From a virus: 25,710 bases of DNA. The stretch spans positions 1 through 25,710 of IMG/VR virus record IMGVR_UViG_3300030329_002126; one strand, 5' to 3'. How positions within the stretch are numbered: the first letter of the stretch is position 1; every line of letters starts with the position of its first letter. The notes beneath the pieces were generated by a model, which saw only the letters and a program-made list of their open reading frames with translations, did not search any database and was not told where the DNA came from. Positions 5,910-11,147 of this stretch are shown here, piece by piece. A program made the translations under genes and the position numbers.

Positions 5910-6293
5910 ATGGAAATATTGTTGGTGGTATTAATATTTGTATTTTGTCTAATAGCATTAAATAAAAAAATAGATAATGTTAGAACAGAAAATCAATTAA
6001 ATAATGCAAGAATATCTGATTTACTTAATAATGTAGGTGTTAAATTATCAGAAATAGAAAAAGTTGCAGATGATTGTATGAAAATATCAGAGAAAGTACA
6101 AAAACAATCAAAACAAATAACTGCTGAATTAAAAATACTCAACTTTATGAATAGCAAAACTGTGGATTTAAAAGGTGAAGTTTCTAATGATTTTATGAAT
6201 ATGCTTAAAAAATCTAAAGTAAAACCAAAGTTAAGAATAATAACAACAAAAAAGGAGAAAAAAAATGATACCGATAAAAGAAGAAGAACATAA
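5910..6293 (+). CDS. Membrane-anchored coiled-coil protein
   Basis: A 127-residue protein. Residues 3-17 form a hydrophobic segment (ILLVVLIFVFCLIAL), followed by a long predicted coiled coil rich in heptad-like Asn/Leu/Ile/Val (about 20-80) and a very basic C-terminus. The topology suggests an inner-membrane anchor with a cytoplasmic coiled coil. The last residues (KKEKKNDTDKRRR) are encoded by the ribosome-binding site and first codons of the next gene, an overlap of 29 bases. No specific function is recognised; superinfection exclusion or a structural role are only possibilities. Confidence 0.6.
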   Translation: MEILLVVLIFVFCLIALNKKIDNVRTENQLNNARISDLLNNVGVKLSEIEKVADDCMKISEKVQKQSKQITAELKILNFMNSKTVDLKGEVSNDFMNMLKKSKVKPKLRIITTKKEKKNDTDKRRRT

Positions 6294-6669
6294 TTTAAGA
6301 ATAGGTAAAGCAATAAGAGAATTTAGGCTAAATTATAAAAACCCAGATAAACCAAAAACTGTTGGTATGACACAAACTGTATTAGCTAATAGAATTTTTG
6401 TAACCTTTCAACAAGTGCAAAAGTATGAAAAAGGTGCTAATGGTACAAGTTCTTATAGGTTACTACAAATATCAGAAGCATTAGGTGTAAGAGTATCTGA
6501 TATATTTGTAAAAGCATATCACGATATACCAGAAATACTTACTTACTTTGAAGATAAAAAACATAAATATACAGAGGTTAGTATTGAAGAAATAAAACAA
6601 GATGCAAATCTAAATTTAAGTCCAAAATATTGGATAGAAAAGAAAGAGAATGAACAAAAAGAAGATTAA
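6265..6669 (+). CDS. XRE-family helix-turn-helix transcription regulator
   Basis: A 134-residue protein. Residues 11-85 form an HTH_XRE domain: IGKAIREFR, then MTQTVLANRI and VTFQQVQKYEKGANGTSSYR with the recognition helix, then LLQISEALGVRVSDIF. The insertion YKNPDKPKTVG between helix 1 and 2 is a little long. This family includes CI/Cro-like phage repressors and is common in marine alphaproteobacterial phages. The C-terminal 50 residues have no peptidase motif, so this is not a LexA-type self-cleaving repressor. The start is set by AAGGAG at 6252-6257. It could control the divergent promoters at 4064-4279 or those further right. Confidence 0.82.
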   Translation: MIPIKEEEHNLRIGKAIREFRLNYKNPDKPKTVGMTQTVLANRIFVTFQQVQKYEKGANGTSSYRLLQISEALGVRVSDIFVKAYHDIPEILTYFEDKKHKYTEVSIEEIKQDANLNLSPKYWIEKKENEQKED

Positions 6670-6802
6670 TATATTTAAACTCTTTAAGAAAGCAAAAGAG
6701 TTACCAAAATCAAAGGTAAGTTGTATTAACTTTGATATAACAAAAAAAAGGAGAAAAAATGAAAAAACTGATAATTATTATAGGTCTTTTGGCACTTACT
6801 AA
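6650..6802 (+). CDS. Candidate small basic protein overlapping two neighbours
   Basis: An ATG inside the end of the XRE gene (6650) opens a 50-codon frame ending inside the following lipoprotein gene. The N-terminal half is lysine-rich (MNKKKINIFKLFKKAKELPK), and it fills the 90 bases between the two genes. The C-terminal third runs through the ribosome-binding site and start of the lipoprotein. Support is limited to position and length. Confidence 0.35.
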   Translation: MNKKKINIFKLFKKAKELPKSKVSCINFDITKKRRKNEKTDNYYRSFGTY

Positions 6803-7004
6803 TTGTGCTTATAAACCTAAAATAAATCCAGAGGCTAGTTTGCACCCTCATACTGGAGAAAATCTTGCTGGTAAATATTATTATTATTTAGCAACTTGTG
6901 AAGATATGTGGAAAAAAAATGCTGGGTTTTCTGTTATTAAAAGGCAAGGTTCTTTTACTAGAAAATGTATGAAAGACTTTGGTTTTAAATTATTATATTG
7001 GTAA
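6759..7004 (+). CDS. Small phage lipoprotein
   Basis: An 81-residue protein with a classic lipoprotein signal: MKKLIIIIGLLALTNC, with the lipobox LTNC and Cys16 as the lipidated residue. The mature part is about 65 residues with two further Cys (48 and 70) and aromatic residues. It is probably exported to the inner or outer membrane. Possible roles include superinfection exclusion or envelope modification, as for other early phage lipoproteins; there is no Rz1-type proline-rich pattern. AAGGAG at 6748-6753 supports the start. Confidence 0.7.
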   Translation: MKKLIIIIGLLALTNCAYKPKINPEASLHPHTGENLAGKYYYYLATCEDMWKKNAGFSVIKRQGSFTRKCMKDFGFKLLYW

Positions 7005-7005
7005 A

Positions 7006-7350
7006 ATGGCAGATAAAATATATAAAAAAGAATTAGAGGTTTTAGAAAAACACTTTGAGAATTTATTACAAGATTTTAGAAGTGATATTAAATTAAATAT
7101 TTCTAAAGACAAATCTAATAGAATACAAAACTTTTTAAAAGAGTTTGGTACAAGTTCTAATATATATAATAATAAAGATATAATTTTATCGCTTTTAAAT
7201 AATTTTGATGTTCAAATAGAAAATATTTATATGCAAACTAATATAATAATGAGATTTTTTCAGATAATTAAGAAATTAGAAGAAAAGCCAGATGATGAAA
7301 AATCATTACAAGCATTGGTAGAATACAAGAAAAGTCTAGGTTTAATTTAA
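7006..7350 (+). CDS. Hypothetical helical protein
   Basis: A 114-residue protein from the ATG at 7006, one base after the lipoprotein stop; an in-frame TTG at 6979 would overlap that gene. No clear Shine-Dalgarno sequence precedes it, so translation is likely coupled. The sequence is mainly charged helices (IYKKELEVLEKHFENLLQ, later FFQIIKKLEEKPDDEKSL). No family is recognised. Confidence 0.6.
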   Translation: MADKIYKKELEVLEKHFENLLQDFRSDIKLNISKDKSNRIQNFLKEFGTSSNIYNNKDIILSLLNNFDVQIENIYMQTNIIMRFFQIIKKLEEKPDDEKSLQALVEYKKSLGLI

Positions 7351-7375
7351 TATGGTTTATTATTTATTATTAGTG

Positions 7376-7381
7376 TATAAT
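7376..7381 (+). promoter_or_regulatory. Possible -10 box for a leaderless transcript
   Basis: A perfect TATAAT ends 5 bases before the ATG at 7387, and no ribosome-binding site is present. Transcription would start at or next to the A of the ATG. A -35 box is not clear. The call is weak in such AT-rich DNA. Confidence 0.25.
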
Positions 7382-7386
7382 AGGTT

Positions 7387-7683
7387 ATGGCAGAAAGAGG
7401 ATATAACGATTTGGAAGCAACTATTGATAGACTTAAAAAGCAAAAAGAGTTGTGTCAAGAGTTACTTAAAAAAGCTGGACTTAAAATTAAAGTTTTGGAA
7501 AGTAAGTGTAAAATGCTAGAGGAAAAATTAGAGTTTGAGAAAAAAAACCAAGATATTTTAAGAGATCAGCAAACCATAGAGTTATTACAGAAAGATTCAA
7601 TAATAACCAAACTAGAAAATGAAAGAAAAAAAGCAGAGGATAAAACATACGAAAACGAAAAAGAAGAAAAAAAAAGTAATTAG
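7387..7683 (+). CDS. Coiled-coil protein
   Basis: A 98-residue protein that is almost entirely a predicted coiled coil: repeated Leu/Ile/Lys/Glu at heptad spacing from residue 8 (LEATIDRLKKQKELCQELL) to about 85. No catalytic motif is visible. It lacks a Shine-Dalgarno sequence and may be read from a leaderless RNA (TATAAT at 7376-7381). It is the first of two consecutive coiled-coil proteins, which may bind each other; that is inference. Confidence 0.6.
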   Translation: MAERGYNDLEATIDRLKKQKELCQELLKKAGLKIKVLESKCKMLEEKLEFEKKNQDILRDQQTIELLQKDSIITKLENERKKAEDKTYENEKEEKKSN

Positions 7684-7738
7684 TGGCTATTATTTTGATG
7701 GAAAAAGAAGTAAAACACTATACGAAAAACAAAGATAA
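7619..7738 (+). CDS. Candidate 39-residue basic microprotein
   Basis: An ATG inside the previous gene opens a frame with a lysine run (KTKKKKKK), then a more complex tail VISGYYFDGKRSKTLYEKQR in the otherwise unexplained 7684-7738 space. The tail does not look like random AT-rich translation, which is the main support. No Shine-Dalgarno sequence is visible. Confidence 0.35.
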   Translation: MKEKKQRIKHTKTKKKKKKVISGYYFDGKRSKTLYEKQR

Positions 7739-7755
7739 CAAAAAAAGGAGAAAAC

Positions 7756-8121
7756 ATGATGTATATAAAACTAAATAAAAAACAACTTATTAATAAAGTT
7801 ATTAAGTTAACAAAAGAAAAAACAAATTTAATTGATGCTAATAATTCAAATCGTCAAACTCTTGTTTATCAAGAGAATAACTATGATAAATTACAAAAGG
7901 ATTATGATGATATGGTAAAAGTAAAAGAAAGCATACAATTAGCAAATCAAACTTTAGAAAAAAGATTGTTAGCTACTGAGGTAGAGTTATTAAGAAAAAT
8001 TGTATCTTTATATGAAAAACAACCAGTACAACAACCAATTATATATAATTACCCTAATAGTAATGGTGTAAGTACAACTGGCACAACAACAACTACAAGT
8101 AATACTTTTTATGGCAACTAA
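7756..8121 (+). CDS. Coiled-coil protein with Thr/Ser-rich tail
   Basis: A 121-residue protein. Residues 8-90 form a coiled coil (KLTKEKTNLIDANN, then YDKLQKDYDDMVKVKE). The tail from about 91 is low-complexity, with QPVQQPIIYNYPNS then a Thr/Ser run. AAGGAG lies at 7745-7750. Two ATGs in a row make the exact start ambiguous by one codon. The tail recalls flexible linkers in phage scaffolding or membrane-associated proteins; function unknown. Confidence 0.6.
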   Translation: MMYIKLNKKQLINKVIKLTKEKTNLIDANNSNRQTLVYQENNYDKLQKDYDDMVKVKESIQLANQTLEKRLLATEVELLRKIVSLYEKQPVQQPIIYNYPNSNGVSTTGTTTTTSNTFYGN

Positions 8122-8266
8122 AAAATTTGATTGGAAAAAACATAAAAAATGGATTAGCGAGTTTGCTGATGCAGTGATAGTATATCCAGATAAAGAAAAT
8201 AACAAAAAAAAGGAGAAAAAGAATGACACTAAATCAACTAATAAGAATACAAAGCATAATAGATAA
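8111..8266 (+). CDS. Small basic hypothetical protein
   Basis: A 51-residue frame that starts inside the last codons of the coiled-coil gene (ATGGCAACTAA overlap) and fills the gap to the next gene. The N-terminal half (ATKKFDWKKHKKWISEFADA) has a protein-like mix of aromatic and charged residues. The C-terminal part (NKKKEKKNDTKSTNKN) is encoded by the ribosome-binding site and start of the next gene. Probably real; function unknown. Confidence 0.5.
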   Translation: MATKKFDWKKHKKWISEFADAVIVYPDKENNKKKEKKNDTKSTNKNTKHNR

Positions 8267-8522
8267 AAGAGCAATAAGATCAGATACACAAGAGTTTTTA
8301 AAGAAAAAAAGGTATTCTAAATCTAAAGATGAATGGATTGAATATGGAGATATGCACATTGATCATTTCATTAGAGTATTTGAACAAGAAAAAGAAAATG
8401 ATGATTTATTAGGTTTTATAATAAATGGTTTTATGGAATCTTTAACAAAAAAAGGTTTTGCTAAAAAATTAACCAAAGAAGAATTTTTACAAGAAATTCA
8501 GAAAGATAAAAAATGGAATTAA
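8223..8522 (+). CDS. Hypothetical protein upstream of the recombination pair
   Basis: A 99-residue protein with AAGGAG at 8210-8215. It is helical and charged, with DKRAIRSDTQEFLKKKRY and a C-terminal FAKKLTKEEFLQEIQKD. No family is recognised. Its end overlaps the exonuclease gene by 10 bases (ATGGAATTAA), so it belongs to the recombination unit and may be an accessory to it. Confidence 0.6.
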   Translation: MTLNQLIRIQSIIDKRAIRSDTQEFLKKKRYSKSKDEWIEYGDMHIDHFIRVFEQEKENDDLLGFIINGFMESLTKKGFAKKLTKEEFLQEIQKDKKWN

Positions 8523-9277
8523 AAAATATTATAAAAGAAGATTTTAAACATAGTTTTAGTTCTGTATCAAAATTTAGAAAGAACCCTAGTGAATGGTTAG
8601 TACATTATGGTCTTGGTTTAAAATCACCAAGTAGTCCAGCTATGACAAGAGGTTCTTTAGCAGAGTTTGGTGCTTATTATAAAATAAAAAGAGGTATGCA
8701 ACAAAAAGATGATAAAGGTTTTGATAAGTTAATTAGACATAGATTTAAAAAATTAAAATATCTTAATGCAGAAAGTGAAATAGAAAATGCAGTAGAAATA
8801 GCAAAAAAGTTTGAAGAAAAGCTATATGAAAGACAATTAAGAAATATTGTTAGCTACCAACATGAAAAGGTAGAAAGTATTGTTGGTCTTAAATATCCAG
8901 TTAGATTATTTACTGATTTTGAATATGAACATATTATAGTTGATTTAAAATCTACTTTACGATTACCAAGTAGTCCAAAGGTAGATCATATAAGGCAACA
9001 AGCATTATACTCGGTTGTACATAGAAAACCAATAGCTTTATTATATGCTACACCGAAAAAGTCATTATGGTACGAATTATCTGAACAAGATATTATGGAG
9101 GGTTACCAAGAATTAATAAATGACTTTAAATCTTTAGAGAATTACATTAGTATGTGTAAAAATAATTTAGAGGAAGCAATTAAAATAACTCCTCTAAATA
9201 CTGATCCTAACCCTTTTAGTTGGGATAATAACATAAAACAGGAGGCGATAAAAATATGGCAAAAGATAAACAAATAA
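8513..9277 (+). CDS. PD-(D/E)XK exonuclease (RecB/Cas4-like recombination nuclease)
   Basis: A 254-residue protein. Seen: SFSSVSKFRKNP (14-25), a common N-terminal helix in RecB-like nucleases; TRGSLAEFG (45-53), the RG-type motif; FTDFEYEHIIVDLKST (133-148), with D135, D144 and K146 as the D...(D)xK active site; and HIRQQALYS (159-167), the QxxxY motif. This fits a PD-(D/E)XK exonuclease making 3' single-stranded tails, the counterpart of lambda Red alpha. Its 3' end overlaps the Rad52-type annealing gene by 22 bases, which is the usual pairing and strengthens the assignment. It would act in the cytoplasm on phage double-strand ends. Confidence 0.82.
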   Translation: MELKNIIKEDFKHSFSSVSKFRKNPSEWLVHYGLGLKSPSSPAMTRGSLAEFGAYYKIKRGMQQKDDKGFDKLIRHRFKKLKYLNAESEIENAVEIAKKFEEKLYERQLRNIVSYQHEKVESIVGLKYPVRLFTDFEYEHIIVDLKSTLRLPSSPKVDHIRQQALYSVVHRKPIALLYATPKKSLWYELSEQDIMEGYQELINDFKSLENYISMCKNNLEEAIKITPLNTDPNPFSWDNNIKQEAIKIWQKINK

Positions 9278-9738
9278 AAACAACAGAAGATTTGTCCTTT
9301 GAATTGGCAAAACCTTTTGACAGAAGTGAAATAAAATGGAGACCAGCAAGAATGTTAAAAGATGGTACTACTGCTATTGTTCTAGCTTATGTAGATGTAA
9401 GAACAGTGCAAGATAGGTTAAATACAGTTATGGGTATTGATGGTTGGCAATGTAAACATATTAGCTATGGACCAAAAACTATCTGTCATCTTGGTCTTAA
9501 ATTTAATAACGAATGGGTTTGGCGATCTGATGGTGCTGGAGATACAAACTTTGAAGCAGATAAAGGTGCTATTTCTGATAGTCTTAAAAGGGCGGCAGTA
9601 CAATTTGGTGTTGGTAGGCATTTATATGATTTACCGAGTGTTTTTGTAAAAACTGCAAAAGACAAATATGGTCAAGCACAAATTAACCCTGATGATTGTT
9701 GGAATCAAGTAAGAAGAAAACAATCTGATATTAGTTAA
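9256..9738 (+). CDS. Rad52-family single-strand annealing protein (Sak/DdrA-like)
   Basis: A 160-residue protein. Seen: KWRPAR (27-32), AYVDVRTVQDRLNTVMG (44-60), EWVWRSDGAGDTNFEADKG (86-104) and SDSLKRAAVQFGVGRHLYDL (107-126). These are the hallmark segments of the Rad52/Rad22 fold in phage annealing proteins such as Sak. It would coat single-stranded DNA and anneal complementary strands with the exonuclease encoded just upstream. The start is set by AGGAGG before the ATG at 9256. The C-terminus is short compared with eukaryotic Rad52, normal for phage versions. Confidence 0.9.
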   Translation: MAKDKQIKTTEDLSFELAKPFDRSEIKWRPARMLKDGTTAIVLAYVDVRTVQDRLNTVMGIDGWQCKHISYGPKTICHLGLKFNNEWVWRSDGAGDTNFEADKGAISDSLKRAAVQFGVGRHLYDLPSVFVKTAKDKYGQAQINPDDCWNQVRRKQSDIS

Positions 9739-9753
9739 AGAAAGGAGGAAAAT

Positions 9754-10056
9754 ATGAAAAGAGGAGAAAAAGATGTACCAGCATTATATTTTAATGTTTA
9801 TAAAAATGATAATGTTACTGGTAATGGACCTACTCATCAATGGCTTAAATGGGAAAACAGAGAAGAAATAGTAATACCAAAAGGTACTTATACTGTTAAA
9901 TTCTTTCCTAAAAGTCCAAAAAATGAGAATCAAGGTAATCTTAAAATTGAAAAATTTAAAGATAAACCAAGACAAGATCAGGTATATGGAACACAACAAA
10001 ATTATCCTAGTCCGTCAAGTGATTTAGATATGCTTGATGATGATCTAAATAGATGA
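9754..10056 (+). CDS. Small protein with SSB-like acidic tail, linked to the annealing protein
   Basis: A 100-residue protein with a strong AAGGAGG site, 15 bases after the Rad52-type gene. The middle contains beta-rich segments (ALYFNVYKND, EEIVIPKGTYTVKFFPKSPK), then a flexible linker (TQQNYPSPSSD) and an acidic end (DLDMLDDDLNR). A compact beta domain, a disordered Ser/Pro/Gln linker and an acidic tip is the general plan of single-strand-binding proteins. No SSB family signature is recognised, so this is a hypothesis from shape and position. Confidence 0.6.
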   Translation: MKRGEKDVPALYFNVYKNDNVTGNGPTHQWLKWENREEIVIPKGTYTVKFFPKSPKNENQGNLKIEKFKDKPRQDQVYGTQQNYPSPSSDLDMLDDDLNR

Positions 10057-10057
10057 T

Positions 10058-10095
10058 AGAATTATTAGATGTGCGTTTTTACATCTAATAGTTCT
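10058..10095 (+). other. Strong 15-bp hairpin abutting a start codon
   Basis: AGAATTATTAGATGT (10058-10072) pairs with ACATCTAATAGTTCT (10081-10095), with one U-G pair, around loop GCGTTTTT. It fills the space between the stop at 10056 and the ATG at 10098, and no Shine-Dalgarno sequence is left. It may be an RNA-processing or translation-control element; no T tract follows it, so a terminator is unlikely. Confidence 0.6.
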
Positions 10096-10097
10096 TA

Positions 10098-10286
10098 ATG
10101 GATAATAATAAAAAATACTTGATTAAATTGTGGATTTGTGTAGGTTCAGAGTATGTAACCGAGTTAGAATGGGTTACTGATAAAAAAGCTGAAGATTTCA
10201 TTAATGAGGTCACAGAAAGTTTGCCTGATGGTTTTAGGGCAACCATAGAGGAGAAAGATGAACGAGCAAATGAGACAACTCGTTGA
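10098..10286 (+). CDS. Small acidic hypothetical protein
   Basis: A 62-residue protein with segments YLIKLWICVGSEYVTELEW and KKAEDFINEVTESLPDGF, suggesting a small alpha/beta fold. It has no visible ribosome-binding site, and the hairpin at 10058-10095 lies two bases before its start. Its 3' end overlaps the next gene by 29 bases. No family recognised. Confidence 0.5.
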   Translation: MDNNKKYLIKLWICVGSEYVTELEWVTDKKAEDFINEVTESLPDGFRATIEEKDERANETTR

Positions 10287-10434
10287 TGCTTTGGATAGCA
10301 CACATAAAAAGTATGTACAGACAGTACATAATTATGGAGGTGTTAATCTTGAAGCTAGTAAGTTGGGTAGAGAGTACAAAGATATTCAACGAGATATAAT
10401 TGTAGCTGATATAAAAAATAAAAAAAAAGATTAG
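10258..10434 (+). CDS. Small hypothetical protein
   Basis: A 58-residue protein preceded by GAGGAGAAAG, a strong site. It is helical, with NEQMRQLVDALDSTHKKYV, then YGGVNLEASKLGREYKDI and a Lys-rich end. The two-helix pattern with GGVN in the turn recalls small DNA-binding or anti-repressor proteins, but no family can be named. It overlaps the previous gene out of frame. Confidence 0.55.
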   Translation: MNEQMRQLVDALDSTHKKYVQTVHNYGGVNLEASKLGREYKDIQRDIIVADIKNKKKD

Positions 10435-10449
10435 TTACAATTAAAAGAT

Positions 10450-10503
10450 ATTAGAGTTTACTAATAACTATTATATAATAGTGTAGGCATTTTGCACTCT
10501 AAT
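10450..10503 (+). promoter_or_regulatory. Nested palindromic control region with -10 box
   Basis: Outer arms ATTAGAGT (10450-10457) and ACTCTAAT (10496-10503) enclose a perfect 16-base palindrome ACTATTATATAATAGT (10467-10482), which contains TATAAT (10474-10479). No good -35 box is at 17 bases. A repressor operator laid over a promoter, or a simple RNA hairpin, are both possible. Confidence 0.4.
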
Positions 10504-10521
10504 TTAACAGAAAAGGAGAGT

Positions 10522-10629
10522 ATGAATATTAAAAAGCTAAAACAAAAGTTTGATGTATGGTCTTTATATCATAGAGAATATGTAGTAGGATTTATTGTAG
10601 GACTAATTGTTGGTGCTATAATATTTTAA
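10522..10629 (+). CDS. 35-residue single-span membrane protein
   Basis: AAGGAG (10513-10518) precedes an ATG opening a 35-codon frame. It has a basic N-terminus (MNIKKLKQKF) and one hydrophobic segment at the C-terminus (YVVGFIVGLIVGAIIF). Such tiny Gly-rich single-span proteins are frequent in marine phages and may alter the host membrane; they are too small to assign. It is the only gene between two regulatory gaps. Confidence 0.6.
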   Translation: MNIKKLKQKFDVWSLYHREYVVGFIVGLIVGAIIF

Positions 10630-10647
10630 TAACAAAAAAGGAGAAAC

Positions 10648-10998
10648 ATGAAACCAAATACATATACACTTAATTCAGAAGAATTATTTACAGATTTAGA
10701 AAACTCTGCTGAAGAGAAAGCTGAAGCAGTTTTTAAATTTGTAAGATCAGATAAATATGAAAAAATTCTTATAGCTGAATTAAAGTCAGAAATAAAAATG
10801 AATCACGATAAGATAAGTCAAGTTGAATTAACTGATTTAGCTTATCGACACCCTAAATATAAAAAGTGGTTAGATGATTATTCTAAAAAAGCAAAAAATA
10901 AAGTTTTAACATCTGATAAATATAATAACAGAGTTGCTTTAAAAGATATGAGAATTACAGAAGAAAGTTCTGCAAGATACTTAATTAAAAAAGGTTGA
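10648..10998 (+). CDS. Hypothetical helical protein
   Basis: A 116-residue protein with AAGGAG at 10638-10643. It is charged and helical: SAEEKAEAVFKFVRSDKYEK, then SQVELTDLAYRHPKYKKWLD and a basic C-terminus. No motif is recognised. It is the last gene before the promoter and terminator-like element at 11036-11107, so it may end the recombination operon. Confidence 0.6.
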   Translation: MKPNTYTLNSEELFTDLENSAEEKAEAVFKFVRSDKYEKILIAELKSEIKMNHDKISQVELTDLAYRHPKYKKWLDDYSKKAKNKVLTSDKYNNRVALKDMRITEESSARYLIKKG

Positions 10999-11035
10999 TT
11001 AAATAAACCCTTATTTTGTTCGGTTATTTTGTGTA

Positions 11036-11064
11036 TTTACTTTTCTAATAATACCTAATATAAT
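11036..11064 (+). promoter_or_regulatory. Predicted sigma70-type promoter for the GHKL-protease gene
   Basis: TTTACT (11036-11041) and a perfect TATAAT (11059-11064) are separated by exactly 17 bases. This is the best-matched promoter in the window. The RNA would start near 11071, where a hairpin begins. Confidence 0.7.
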
Positions 11065-11070
11065 GTATTA

Positions 11071-11107
11071 GAAATTATTAGTTAAGGTTTTCACTAATAG
11101 TTTTTTT
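11071..11107 (+). terminator. Terminator-like hairpin at the 5' end of the predicted transcript
   Basis: GAAATTATTAGT (11071-11082) pairs with ACTAATAGTTTT (11093-11104), with two G-U pairs, loop TAAGGTTTTC, and seven T bases at 11101-11107. It could end the upstream operon. It also lies at the predicted start of the downstream mRNA, whose gene begins at 11148. Confidence 0.55.
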
Positions 11108-11147
11108 ATCAAAAGTAAAACCAAACATAACTAAAAAGGAGACTTAT

